A stretch of 64,000 nucleotides of DNA from positions 62,001-126,000 of the forward strand of contig NZ_BSPC01000005.1 of assembly GCF_030160835.1 (NCBI RefSeq). Reading direction: 5' to 3'. Within the stretch, counting starts at the first letter, position 1, and each line of letters begins with the position of its first letter. This DNA is from Labrys miyagiensis. GTDB lineage: Bacteria; Pseudomonadota; Alphaproteobacteria; Rhizobiales; Labraceae. Of this stretch, positions 1-8,565 are shown in pieces. The notes beneath the pieces were generated by a model that had not been told where the DNA came from, did no database searches, and worked only from the letters and a program-made list of their open reading frames with translations. Position numbers and translations under genes: made by a program.

Positions 1-260
1 GAAATCAGAATGATCCGGGGCATCGCCAACTTGGGGCCGTGGTAGATGGTTTGCAATTGCTCGAAAGTGGCTTGATCCAATATCAGGATGCCCTTATGTG
101 GGCTCGCTCCGCCGCGGGCACGGAACCAATCGGACAAGTCAGCAAACCCTTCGACGGTTTCCCGCGGAAATTCCGACGCCAGGACGGTTTCCATGCAACC
201 GCGCATCAGAGAGCTTTTATTTATCAGTTGGATAGTGGTAATATTCATGGTCTGGTCCAT
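1..260 (-). CDS. LuxR/NarL-type regulator, N-terminal part, runs off the window
   Basis: An open frame on the minus strand starts at the ATG at 260-258 and stays open through base 1, giving 86 codons with no stop. Its product aligns almost without gaps to the N-terminal half of the complete regulator at 2478-3272. Shared stretches include SLMR.CME.VL, DLSDWFRA, ILILDQ and the segment around YHGPK. An AAGAG-type ribosome site lies about 8 bases upstream of the start, and a second in-frame ATG lies at 248-246. The visible part is a receiver-like domain; the helix-turn-helix half is outside the window. It is read as a paralogue from an old duplication. Whether the complete gene is intact cannot be seen. 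Confidence 0.75.
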   Translation of the reverse strand, partial: MDQTMNITTIQLINKSSLMRGCMETVLASEFPRETVEGFADLSDWFRARGGASPHKGILILDQATFEQLQTIYHGPKLAMPRIILI

Positions 261-1090
261 TTTCGTGACTCTTTTCAAAGAGTTTCATCTTTTGAACAGT
301 ACGGTTCTTTTACGTTCGACCACGACGTGAAAAGACCACTGTACGTTTTCTGTGACTTTAGTTCACTTGAACAACGTAGATTCCACAGCGTTAGCTTGCA
401 CACTGTGGGTTTCCACACTTCCAAGATAGTCTCGTAACGGAACTGACAAAACTGCTCAGTTCGAACGTCAGCTCTAATCCAAAAGTAGCAAAATTTATGC
501 TATTCGGACATTTCAGTATTTTTATATTACGCAACGGCATTTGGGGCGATATATCCAGTGATATCGCCGGAGACTGCTTAGCAGAACTCTTGCTTTGCAA
601 GTCCGTATGCGGCCATCTACTTTGCGCGCCGCACGCGCTTGGTCTGATACACTCGTAAACCACACAAGAACCAATTCTGTCAAGTGGCACCCATAGGTAA
701 TTAGTGGTATCTGGATCAGGCCACATGGCGCGTTTGAACGATGCAGGTATGTCGTCTTGCAAATCGATGATGAGATCAAATCCTCGGCCAAAGGTACTCC
801 ATCAATCAGCCGGTATTAAATACGTGGATCGATTTGTATGACTGTTTAACTAAATAGACGTTTGAAGGTCAATGCCTCATAGTTACCTTTTAAAACATTA
901 CTGTATCATAACGCATATTATACGTAATTATAGGCCGAGAGTGAATGAACTCCCGTGACATGGTGACATAATTGCTATGGCGTCAAAGTTCCTTACTGAA
1001 TCCGGTCGGCCGTGACCGGAAACTGGCGGACCGATATATTGGCGCTTGAGTGGTCTCATTGAACCGTCCGGCGACGCTGGGCACGGACAG
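261..1090. other. AT-rich non-coding region, copy 1 of the duplicated regulator upstream block
   Basis: This gap is clearly richer in A+T than the rest of the window and has no convincing gene. About 600-1085 can be matched by eye to 3590-4100, upstream of the second regulator copy. The best conserved part is 655-757, matching 3646-3748. On the minus strand this part reads with a similar peptide in both copies (…WPDPDTTNY…LDRIGS..VVY). In copy 2 a stop lies just upstream in that frame, so it looks like a decayed gene or a conserved regulatory stretch rather than an active gene. Confidence 0.5.
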
Positions 1091-1098
1091 GTCGCCGA

Positions 1099-1110
1099 CC
1101 CCCCCCCCCC
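1099..1110 (+). repeat. Homopolymeric C12 tract
   Basis: Twelve consecutive C residues lie just beyond the end of the duplicated block. Both strands carry short open frames across the tract, but none resembles a known protein, so there is no clear gene whose reading frame it would switch. Confidence 0.9.
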
Positions 1111-1289
1111 GCTGGATATCTCGGAGGTGTGCGACTATCCCCTTTGCAATGCCTCCCTGGCGGGAAGAGCGATATCACGGCGGAGATTAGAGGGGTCTTT
1201 CCCGCTTTACCCTGGCTGCGAAACACGCAGATCGGCAGTGGTGCCGCCCCCGAAATCGCCTGCGCACTCACACATGGAGGAGCATGGCC

Positions 1290-1415
1290 ATACCGTTCGC
1301 GATGCGGTATGTCATGCCGCGCCGCAGACAGGGGATCGTAATCTGAGAGAACTCCATTCTCCCGGATCTGTACAGCATCCCTACGATGTAGCGCGCCCGG
1401 AAGGACAGACAAGCC
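1290..1415. repeat. Degenerate copy of a dispersed palindromic element
   Basis: The sequence around GCGATGCGG, the GCGCCGCAGACA segment and the closing GTAGCGCGCCCG resembles the intergenic elements at 47086-47215 and 62881-63006 but has many changes. The rest of 1111-1551 shows no supportable gene. Confidence 0.4.
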
Positions 1416-1551
1416 CATATGCGACGGCCCTGCCGAAATTGGGGAGGGCGCCCCAATCTTTCAGGTAATTTACTTATCCGACCTCAGTGACATAGGATCG
1501 ATCTGCTTTTAGAATTTAACTATTCGCGTTTCGGATCCTCGACGGTAGGCG

Positions 1552-1710
1552 TTGACCGGCGACATCAATATCGCCGGTAAACTCGTCGGAACCGTGATCA
1601 ATCTTCGCACTCAAATCGCATCGGTGCGGCCGCGCATTACCGGACAAATGGGCGGCTATCCGATGGAGTTCAGGAATGCCGACCAAAGCGCTCTTATCCA
1701 GCCATCTTAA
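1552..1710 (+). pseudogene. Possible C-terminal gene remnant overlapping the GntR start
   Basis: A 52-codon frame from a TTG at 1552 to the TAA at 1708-1710 reads like real protein in composition (starting LTGDINIAGKLVG) and overlaps the first 35 bases of the GntR gene in another frame. A stop lies directly upstream. I do not recognise the family. It may be the tail of a truncated gene, or chance. Confidence 0.25.
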
Positions 1711-2428
1711 CGGTTTTCTGCAAGGCCAGACTCGGCGGGAACTCTATCCCGCGATCGTCGCCGGGTTTCAAAGCGCCATTACTGAGAGGGTGCTGAAGCC
1801 AGGCGATGTCCTGCCGCCGGAACGCGATCTCAGTGCGACGCTCGGTGTCTCGCGCAATCTCGTTCGCCGCGCACTCCAGACCCTGGAAGGCGAGGGTATC
1901 CTGGTGACGCGCCATGGTTCCGGAACCGTCGTGTCGCAAGATTTCCGCCGTTCCACCAACTCCATCCTCGGCTTCTCGGAGGAAACACGCCGGCGCGGCA
2001 TGCACCCCAGCAGCCGGGTTATTCGCGATGTCGTTCGGGTGCCGACAATACCCGAAATACGCGAACTGGGCCTGGCGATCGACGGCGACATCCGGGAGCT
2101 CGTACGCGTCCGCCTGGCCGATGACGTGCCAAGGGTGGTGGAGATCGCTCTTCTGCCGGCCTGGGCCATCGAACTTAGCTTCGATGGCAAGGGACAATCG
2201 CTCTATGAAGCCATGGAGGCACGAGGGACCCGGCCCGTGCGGATCCTGCAAGAGATCAGCGCTACGGCGGCTGAAACCATCGTTGCCGAAGGTCTCGACG
2301 TTCAGCCCGGCAGTCCGGTGCTGAAAATCATCTGGAAAGGACTGGATGCCTCAAATATCGTGGTGGAATTCACCACGTCCTATTACCCTGCCGATCAGTA
2401 TATCTGGCTTACGGAGCTGCGGCGTTGA
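1676..2428 (+). CDS. GntR-family regulator, HutC subfamily (UTRA domain)
   Basis: The 250-residue product has an N-terminal GntR winged helix at about residues 22-90, with the family pattern LPPERDLSATLGVSRN then RRALQTLEGEG. A UTRA-type effector domain covers about 105-245. HutC-type GntR proteins usually bind an operator as dimers and are released by a small ligand, often an amino-acid or sugar derivative. The start ATG has GGAG seven bases upstream. No metabolic gene lies next to it, and the flanks are the two duplicated LuxR-type blocks, so its target is unknown. It may have been carried in with the surrounding AT-rich segment, although its own base composition is not unusual. Confidence 0.85.
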   Translation: MPTKALLSSHLNGFLQGQTRRELYPAIVAGFQSAITERVLKPGDVLPPERDLSATLGVSRNLVRRALQTLEGEGILVTRHGSGTVVSQDFRRSTNSILGFSEETRRRGMHPSSRVIRDVVRVPTIPEIRELGLAIDGDIRELVRVRLADDVPRVVEIALLPAWAIELSFDGKGQSLYEAMEARGTRPVRILQEISATAAETIVAEGLDVQPGSPVLKIIWKGLDASNIVVEFTTSYYPADQYIWLTELRR

Positions 2429-2477
2429 GAACGATCCTGTAAGTCCGAGTTCGACTGAACCGGCTCGCCGCATCGGC

Positions 2478-3272
2478 TCAGTGGTAGGTCACTTGTTCAC
2501 TCGCGGAGCGCTCGCCGCGGAGACCCTCTCCCCAATACATTCGCTCCAACTCGACACGGAAGCGCCGACGAGCCTGCATTTTACTGGAATGCTTCACCAG
2601 ATCCTCGCACACGCTGGCGAGGGACGCGGCAGTTTTGACGCACAGCCTTTTCATGAGGCTGCGCAGATGGGCCTTCACCGTCTCCTTGCGCAGGCGGAGT
2701 CGTGCAGCGATCTCGGCATTGGAAAGACCGAGACCCACGGCCTCGATAATCGCGAGCTGGCGAGGGGTAGCACCCGAAAGCCTGCCGAAATGCCCGGAGG
2801 CCCCGAAAACCTGCTCGCAATTCACAGCCGCTGCGGCCTCCGCCTTGGCCTCGCAGCTCGTCGGCACAAAAATACCGCCCGACATGGCCACCCGGGTTGC
2901 CGCCACCACTGCGTCGACACCGTCGCGCGTGGAGATCCAGCCTTTCACGCTGAGCCGCGAGGCCTGCGCAAGATTGCCGGCATTGTGATAATCGGAAATC
3001 ACGATAATCTGGGGCATCTCGCACTTGGGCCCGTGATAGACGGTTTGTAATTGCTCGAAAGCGCCTTGGTCCAATATCAGGATACTCTGGCGCGGGTTAT
3101 ATCCGCCCGAGGCGCGGAACCAATCAGACAAAGTCGCAAATCCATCGACAGCTTCCCGTGAAAACGCCGAAGACAGGACAGCCTCCATGCAATCACGCAT
3201 CAGAGATCTTTTAGTTACTAACTGTATAGAGGTAGCCTTCACGATCCGCTGCATCATACGTTTCTTTTTCAT
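2478..3272 (-). CDS. LuxR/NarL-type transcriptional regulator
   Basis: The 264-residue protein has a receiver-like N-terminal half (about residues 14-130). It contains ILILDQ, where the phospho-acceptor aspartate strand would be, then IIVISD and a VKGWIS segment typical of NarL/FixJ receivers. The C-terminal LuxR helix-turn-helix is at about 166-220 (TPRQLAIIEAVGLGLSNAEI…KETVKAHLRSLMKRL). A basic tail of about 40 residues follows. No sensor kinase is adjacent. Several ATGs are possible starts (3272 or 3257). The protein is a paralogue of the partial gene at 1-260. Whether the receiver is phosphorylated is not evident. Confidence 0.85.
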   Translation of the reverse strand: MKKKRMMQRIVKATSIQLVTKRSLMRDCMEAVLSSAFSREAVDGFATLSDWFRASGGYNPRQSILILDQGAFEQLQTVYHGPKCEMPQIIVISDYHNAGNLAQASRLSVKGWISTRDGVDAVVAATRVAMSGGIFVPTSCEAKAEAAAAVNCEQVFGASGHFGRLSGATPRQLAIIEAVGLGLSNAEIAARLRLRKETVKAHLRSLMKRLCVKTAASLASVCEDLVKHSSKMQARRRFRVELERMYWGEGLRGERSASEQVTYH

Positions 3273-4130
3273 AGAGTTTCTTACTTAAACAACGCTGATT
3301 TTTTACTTATCGTACACCGTAGAAAGAGTACCATGCGTATTTACTAACCACGTTCGTCCAAAAAATAACGGATGTACTGGTCCTGCTTAATTTAATAAGT
3401 AAGATTTATTTGAAAATAAGTTCGCGACCAAAATTATGCATTCGCGTTCCACTCTGGTTACAGAGTTCCGGCAAAAACGATTGGTATTGTATCTAATAAC
3501 TAAATTTATTCTGTCACTAACACCCATAAGAGCCGGCAAGCAGGTTGTTTACTCAAGAAGTTACTTGGACAAGAACCTTACTCTACCAACTCGTACGTGC
3601 TTTCTACTTTATGTAACACTGTCCGTTGTTGTCTTGATGCACCGTAAACCACATGAGAACCAATTCTGTCAAGCGCCGCCCATGCATAATTAGTGGTATC
3701 TGGATCAGGCCACGTGAGACGTGAGAATGATGCGAGCATGTCGCCTTACAGATCGCAATATGATGTTAATTCTTCCCGTGAGAATACTTCATCGATCGGG
3801 AATACTAAGTCCCCGGTCGTTTTTGTATGACAAATTTTATTAGCAGATGCTCTAAAGGCTATACATTAAATTTATACTTTGATGCATTACTGTAATACCA
3901 CTTATATTAGCGTTTCTATACGCAATATTTGAGGCCGTATGTTAATGTAATATCGTTATATATCGATATAATTACTTAGATGTCCAAGTTTCTTACTGAA
4001 TTCTGTCAACCGTGACTCGAACGTGACGGATCGGTATATTGGTGCTTGAATGGTCTCATTGCGGCCGTCCGGCACCCCATAGCGACGCTGGCCCGGCGGC
4101 CGTTGGAGCCTCTACGCCGGCTGAGCCTCA
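3273..4130. other. AT-rich non-coding region, copy 2 of the duplicated block
   Basis: This 858-base gap upstream of the LuxR-type gene has low GC content. Its distal half, about 3590-4100, resembles 600-1085. The match includes the segment at 3646-3748 and the closing stretch ending GGTCTCATTGCGGCCGTCC near 4070. Short open frames here, such as 3436-3693, have no protein-like features. An unusually long upstream region kept in both copies suggests a regulatory function or the remains of a second gene. Confidence 0.5.
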
Positions 4131-5123
4131 TCAAGCTCCCGAAGCAGCGACAATGACGGGTTGCCCCAAGGCGGGAGTACGAAAATCGAGCCCGCGGCCG
4201 GCGGGAGCCGCCGAGGCGAGAGCCTCGGCCAGCAGGCGCGGCGGCGCATCGATGGCGTCGTCGGCGAGCGGAAAGGTGCCGTGGTGGATGGCGAGGCTCA
4301 CCTGCGATTCCAGCGTGAGGCTGGCTGCCAGGGCTTCGGCCGGATCCATATGCACCGGGCTCATGAACCAGCGCGGCTCATAGGCGCCGATCGGGATGAG
4401 GGAGAGCGTCATCGGGCCGAAATGCCGGCGAATCGCCGCAAAATGCGCGCCGTCGCCGCTGTCGCCCGCGAAATAGATCCGGCCCAGCGCGGTCTCCAGC
4501 ACGAAGCCACCCCACAGCGCGGCGTTGCGATCGAAGGGGCCGCGCGCCGAGAAATGTTCCGCCGGGACAAAGGTCGCGCGCAGTCCGAACTCTTGATGGC
4601 TCTGGCCCCAATCGAGCTCCACCACCCGCCCCGAGGGCACGGACCTGCCGGTCCTGAGACCGGTGAGGATCAGGGGATCGTCGCGACCCACCAGCGCCGC
4701 CAAGGTCGAGCGGTCGAGGTGGTCGTAATGGTTGTGGCTGAGCAGGACGAGGTCGATCGGCGGCAGGTCCGCCAAGGCAAAAGCCGGATCGCGCACACGC
4801 TTGACGCCCAGCCACGGCAAGGGTCCGGCCGTCCGCGACAGCATCGGATCGGTCAGAATGTTGAGCCCGGCCAGCTGGAGCAGCACGGTGGCATGCCCGA
4901 TCAGCGCGGCGCGGATGGTGCCGTCATCCACCCTGTCCGGCGGCGGGGCGGCCTGGATGGGCTCCAGGCGCTTGGGCCAGCGGGCACGGCGGCGCGTCAG
5001 CATCCATTTCAGGACCGAGGCAAATCCATGCGCGTCCGGCCCAGAGAGATTGCTGAAGCGCCTGCCGTCGAAGGGCGCGGGGCCAAGCCCGGCTGGAACG
5101 GGAGCATGCATGGCCTCAGGCAT
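4131..5123 (-). CDS. Metallo-beta-lactamase-fold hydrolase (NAPE-PLD/UlaG-like)
   Basis: This is a zinc-dependent hydrolase of about 330 residues with the SHNHYDHLD metal-binding motif. Other expected features are GHATVLLQLAGLNILTDPM at the first strand, a PAEHFSARG loop with His, an FAGDSGDG aspartate and a late IHHGTF histidine. These fit the N-acyl-phosphatidylethanolamine phospholipase D / UlaG branch; the substrate is unknown. I chose the ATG at 5123, which overlaps the end of the greA-like gene by 8 bases; the open frame continues further upstream only inside that gene. The overlap indicates translational coupling as the last gene of the lepA operon. Confidence 0.8.
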   Translation of the reverse strand: MPEAMHAPVPAGLGPAPFDGRRFSNLSGPDAHGFASVLKWMLTRRRARWPKRLEPIQAAPPPDRVDDGTIRAALIGHATVLLQLAGLNILTDPMLSRTAGPLPWLGVKRVRDPAFALADLPPIDLVLLSHNHYDHLDRSTLAALVGRDDPLILTGLRTGRSVPSGRVVELDWGQSHQEFGLRATFVPAEHFSARGPFDRNAALWGGFVLETALGRIYFAGDSGDGAHFAAIRRHFGPMTLSLIPIGAYEPRWFMSPVHMDPAEALAASLTLESQVSLAIHHGTFPLADDAIDAPPRLLAEALASAAPAGRGLDFRTPALGQPVIVAASGA

Positions 5124-5610
5124 CCCCCGGCAATTCGATCGCCAGGATTTCGATGTCCTGCCCCGCGACCTCGGCGACATCGCCGACCCGCTTGCCGGCA
5201 AGAGCCCTTGCCATCGGCGAGACATAGGAGATCGATCCCTGCCGGGGGTCGGCCTCATCCTCGCCGACGATGGTGAAGGCTTGGCGGCGGCCGTCGCCTC
5301 GCTCGAAGGTCACACGGATGCCGAAGCCGGCCTCCCCGACACTGCGCGGCACGGTCAGCTGCGCGGTCTTGGCCCGCTCGGCGAAATAGACGAGATCGCG
5401 CAGGGCCATCGCGGCCTCGCGCCGGCGTTCGTTCACATCCTCGATCGCCTGCGCCCGATCATGGGCGGCCCGCGCCTCGGCCAACGCAGCCTCCAGCAAC
5501 GCCAGTCCTCGCGCGGTAACAAGGTTGGGGTGAGGCGAGACGGGACGATCGGGAAGCTCGACTTCCGAGGCGGTCGCCGCGCTGTCCTCGCGGGTGAATG
5601 CAACGCTCAT
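5116..5610 (-). CDS. GreA/GreB-family transcription elongation factor-like protein
   Basis: The 164-residue product has an N-terminal helical hairpin rich in Ala/Glu/Arg (about residues 30-85) and a C-terminal GreA/GreB domain (about 95-160). The C-terminal part contains the typical IVGEDEADP..GSISYVSPMARALAGKRVGD segment, seen here in two pieces. Such factors rescue backtracked RNA polymerase by stimulating transcript cleavage. Its place directly behind lepA (9-base gap) and its divergent N-terminus suggest an accessory Gre paralogue rather than the main GreA. Confidence 0.8.
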   Translation of the reverse strand: MSVAFTREDSAATASEVELPDRPVSPHPNLVTARGLALLEAALAEARAAHDRAQAIEDVNERRREAAMALRDLVYFAERAKTAQLTVPRSVGEAGFGIRVTFERGDGRRQAFTIVGEDEADPRQGSISYVSPMARALAGKRVGDVAEVAGQDIEILAIELPGDA

Positions 5611-5619
5611 CCGGCCAGC

Positions 5620-7425
5620 CTAGCCATCCACCTTCAGGGCGGCGATGAAGGCTTCCTGCGGGATATCGACCTTGCCGAACTGCCGCATCTTCTTCTTGCC
5701 TTCCTTCTGCTTCTCCAGAAGCTTGCGCTTTCTGGTGATGTCGCCGCCATAGCACTTGGCGGTGACGTCCTTGCGCAAGGCGCGGATGGTCTCGCGAGCG
5801 ATGATCTTGGCGCCGATAGCGGCCTGGATCGGGATGACGAACATGTGCTGGGGGATGAGGTCCTTCAGCTTCTCGCACATCGCGCGGCCGCGGCTCTCCG
5901 CCCGGTCGCGGTGCACCAGCATGGAAAGCGCGTCCACCGGCTCGGCATTGACCAGGATCTGCATCTTGACGAGATCGCCCTCGCGGTAATCCGTGAGGTG
6001 ATAGTCGAAGGAGGCGTAGCCCTTCGACACCGATTTCAGGCGGTCGTAGAAGTCGAACACCACCTCGTTGAGCGGCAGGTCGTACTGCACCATGGCGCGC
6101 TTGCCGACATAATTGAGGTCGACCTGCACGCCGCGCCGATCCTGGCAGAGCTTGAGGATCGAGCCGAGGTAGTCGTCCGGCGTCAGGATGGTGGCGCGGA
6201 TCCAGGGCTCCTCGATCGAGGCGATTTTCACCACGTCCGGCATGTCGACCGGGTTGTGCAGCTCGATCTGCGCACCGTCGGTCATGTTGATCTTGTAGAT
6301 CACCGAGGGGGCGGTGGCGATCAGGTCGAGATTGAACTCGCGCTCCAGGCGCTCCTGGATGATCTCGAGATGCAGCAGGCCGAGGAAGCCGCAGCGAAAG
6401 CCGAAGCCGAGCGCGGCGGAGGATTCCATCTCGAAGGAGAACGAGGCATCGTTGAGGCGAAGGCGCCCCATCGCGGCGCGCAGATCCTCGAAATTGGCGG
6501 CGTCCACCGGAAAGAGGCCGCAGAACACCACGGGCTGCGCCGGCTTGAAGCCTGGCAGCGGCTGCACATTGTTCTTGCGATCGTCGGTGATGGTGTCGCC
6601 GACGCGGGTATCGGCCACTTCCTTGATGGAGGCGGTGATGAAACCGATCTCGCCGGGGCCGAGCGCCTCGATATTCTGCATCTTCGGCCGGAAGACGCCG
6701 AGACGGTCGACCTCGTAATGCGCGTCGGTGCCGATCATCTTGATGCGCTGGCCCTTCTTCAGGGTGCCGTCGAAGATGCGCACCAGCACCACGACGCCGA
6801 GATAGGCATCGTACCAGCTGTCCACCAGCAGTGCCTTGAGCGGGGCCTCGCGGTCGCCCTTGGGTGGGGGCAGGCGGTTGACGATGGCTTCCAGCACCAG
6901 GTCGATGTTGAGGCCGGTCTTGGCCGAAATCGGCACCGCCTCGGAAGCATCGATGCCGATCACATCCTCGATCTGCTGCTTGATGCGGTCGGGCTCGGCC
7001 GCCGGCAGGTCGATCTTGTTGAGCACCGGCACGAGCTCATGATTGGCGTCGATGGCGTGGTAGACATTGGCGAGGGTCTGCGCCTCCACACCCTGCGAGG
7101 CGTCCACCACCAGGAGCGAGCCCTCGCAGGCCGCCAGCGAGCGCGAGACCTCATAGGCGAAGTCGACATGGCCGGGCGTATCCATCAGGTTGAGGATATA
7201 GTCCTTGCCGTTCTGGGCGCGGTAGTTCAGGCGCACGGTCTGCGCCTTGATGGTGATGCCGCGTTCGCGCTCGATATCCATGGAATCGAGCACCTGCTCG
7301 ACCATCTCGCGATCGGTCAGGGTGCCGGTAGCCTGGATCAGACGATCGGCAAGCGTCGACTTGCCGTGGTCGATATGGGCCACGATGGAGAAATTCCGGA
7401 TATTTTCGATGGGTTCTGCGCTCAT
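5620..7425 (-). CDS. lepA: Elongation factor 4 (back-translocating GTPase LepA)
   Basis: The 601-residue protein is full length for LepA. It has the GTP-binding G1 motif [15 protein letters not shown]3 DTPGHVDF and G4 NKIDLP in the first 140 residues. EF-G-like domains follow, and the LepA-specific C-terminal domain ends in the lysine-rich [18 protein letters not shown] region. LepA acts on stalled or mis-translocated ribosomes. It is the first gene of a minus-strand operon with the greA-like and metallo-hydrolase genes. The promoter should lie in 7426-7599, shared with the divergent outer-membrane protein gene. Confidence 0.98.
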   Translation of the reverse strand: MSAEPIENIRNFSIVAHIDHGKSTLADRLIQATGTLTDREMVEQVLDSMDIERERGITIKAQTVRLNYRAQNGKDYILNLMDTPGHVDFAYEVSRSLAACEGSLLVVDASQGVEAQTLANVYHAIDANHELVPVLNKIDLPAAEPDRIKQQIEDVIGIDASEAVPISAKTGLNIDLVLEAIVNRLPPPKGDREAPLKALLVDSWYDAYLGVVVLVRIFDGTLKKGQRIKMIGTDAHYEVDRLGVFRPKMQNIEALGPGEIGFITASIKEVADTRVGDTITDDRKNNVQPLPGFKPAQPVVFCGLFPVDAANFEDLRAAMGRLRLNDASFSFEMESSAALGFGFRCGFLGLLHLEIIQERLEREFNLDLIATAPSVIYKINMTDGAQIELHNPVDMPDVVKIASIEEPWIRATILTPDDYLGSILKLCQDRRGVQVDLNYVGKRAMVQYDLPLNEVVFDFYDRLKSVSKGYASFDYHLTDYREGDLVKMQILVNAEPVDALSMLVHRDRAESRGRAMCEKLKDLIPQHMFVIPIQAAIGAKIIARETIRALRKDVTAKCYGGDITRKRKLLEKQKEGKKKMRQFGKVDIPQEAFIAALKVDG

Positions 7426-7518
7426 CCGGGCGCAATAGCAGAGAGGATGGAGCGCGCCAAGGGCCTAAGGCGTATCGAGCTGCTGCAGCAAGGAGAAAGC
7501 GTGTCCCGCGCCGAATCC

Positions 7519-7533
7519 TTAACCAATCCTTAA
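7519..7533 (+). promoter_or_regulatory. Candidate CtrA binding site upstream of the OMP gene
   Basis: A perfect TTAA-N7-TTAA (spacer CCAATCC) lies 67 bases before the OMP start codon. A GAATC (GANTC, CcrM methylation type) overlaps the left flank at 7513-7517. This matches the CtrA full-site consensus known in Caulobacter and Brucella. Binding itself is inferred. Confidence 0.55.
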
Positions 7534-7599
7534 CAAACCCTGCCTTTTTTCGCCACAGTGCTGTATCTCTATGGAAGCGCTTGTCCATGCATGGAAAAC

Positions 7600-8316
7600 A
7601 TGTCCTTGAGATCAACCGCCCTCCTTGCCGTTATTGCCGCAATGTTTGCGGTCCCGGCTCTTGCGGCAGATCTCGCGGCACCGGGGCCTGAGCCCGTCAC
7701 ACAGCTGCCCGCCTATGCCCAATACAATTGGAGCGGCCCCTATGTCGGCATCCAGGCCGGGTATGGCTGGGGCAAGTCCACCGGCGGCTCTCCCTTGCTG
7801 GGTTCGCGCAAGCTCGATCCCAAAGGACCCTTCGGTGGCCTGCATGCCGGCTACAACTACCAGTTTCCCGGCGGCTTTCTGCTCGGTGTCGAAGCTGATG
7901 CCAACCTCGCCGGCCTGAGAGGCGATGGCGGCGTGCTTTCCAGTGGCGGCGCGGCGTTGCCCGGTACCTATGGCAATTCCAGCATGGACTGGAACGCTTC
8001 GATCCGCGCCCGCGCCGGCTACGGCATCGACCGCTTCCTGCCTTACATCACCGGCGGCGTGGCTTTCGGCGGCTACAAGTTCGATCCCGTCTATGGCGTG
8101 GCCGGGCGGCAACCCTTCTCCGATACGCTCACCGGCTGGACCATTGGCGGCGGCCTCGAATATGGCTTCACCGACAACATCACCGGGCGCATCGAATATC
8201 GCTATACCGACTATGGCAGCATGAGTACCGGCATCAAGAACGTCGCTCCGCTCGAGAACTCGCGCACCGATCTCAAGACCAACGATGTGCATGTGGGCGT
8301 AAGCTACAAGTTCTGA
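7600..8316 (+). CDS. Outer-membrane beta-barrel protein, Omp25/Omp31-like
   Basis: The 238-residue protein begins with a clear Sec signal peptide (hydrophobic core LLAVIAAMFAVPALA) cleaved after an A-x-A site. An eight-stranded barrel pattern follows: WSGPYVGIQAGYGWG near the start, repeated alternating aromatic strands, GGLEYGFTDNITGRIEYRY and a C-terminal SYKF with terminal Phe. This is the small porin-like OMP family common in Hyphomicrobiales. I chose the ATG at 7600 because GGAAA lies just before it and the signal peptide starts there; an in-frame start at 7558 would add an unlikely leader. A CtrA-type box lies upstream. Confidence 0.9.
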   Translation: MSLRSTALLAVIAAMFAVPALAADLAAPGPEPVTQLPAYAQYNWSGPYVGIQAGYGWGKSTGGSPLLGSRKLDPKGPFGGLHAGYNYQFPGGFLLGVEADANLAGLRGDGGVLSSGGAALPGTYGNSSMDWNASIRARAGYGIDRFLPYITGGVAFGGYKFDPVYGVAGRQPFSDTLTGWTIGGGLEYGFTDNITGRIEYRYTDYGSMSTGIKNVAPLENSRTDLKTNDVHVGVSYKF

Positions 8317-8351
8317 GGCTGGCGGCGCGATTACTGGTCGCATCGACGGTG

Positions 8352-8426
8352 GAAAGCCCGCTACCGGCCGTTTGCCCTTTCTTTCGGCAGGGGGGCCCGG
8401 CTTAGCGATAGTCAGGGCGGGCTTTC
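8352..8426 (+). terminator. Long stem-loop after the OMP gene
   Basis: The arms GAAAGCCCGC (8352-8361) and GCGGGCTTTC (8417-8426) pair perfectly around a 55-base GC-rich loop, about 35 bases after the OMP stop. It probably ends or protects the OMP transcript. There is no clean U-run, so it may instead be another intergenic palindrome. Confidence 0.5.
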
Positions 8427-8565
8427 GCGTGTCATAATTTCGTCTTCGGCATCTTCGCACGTGGAACCGTTCACGCGCCGAACCATTACTCTTCGATCGC
8501 CGGCACGCGTGGGACAACCGCCTCTCGCTCCAGCCGAGCGAGGCCTCCTGGGACGGGATTTGCCG

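Noticed and set aside
1046-1468. Open frames on both strands across the C12 tract, considered as a phase-variable gene
   Set aside because: The translations have no recognisable domain and run through a degenerate palindromic element.
3436-3693. 85-codon open frame in the AT-rich gap
   Set aside because: No ribosome site, no protein-like pattern, and no matching frame in the other copy of the block.
4732-7533. 933-codon open frame on the plus strand
   Set aside because: It lies opposite lepA and its neighbours. It is a typical antisense shadow of a high-GC gene, with His/Asp-rich translation unlike any protein.
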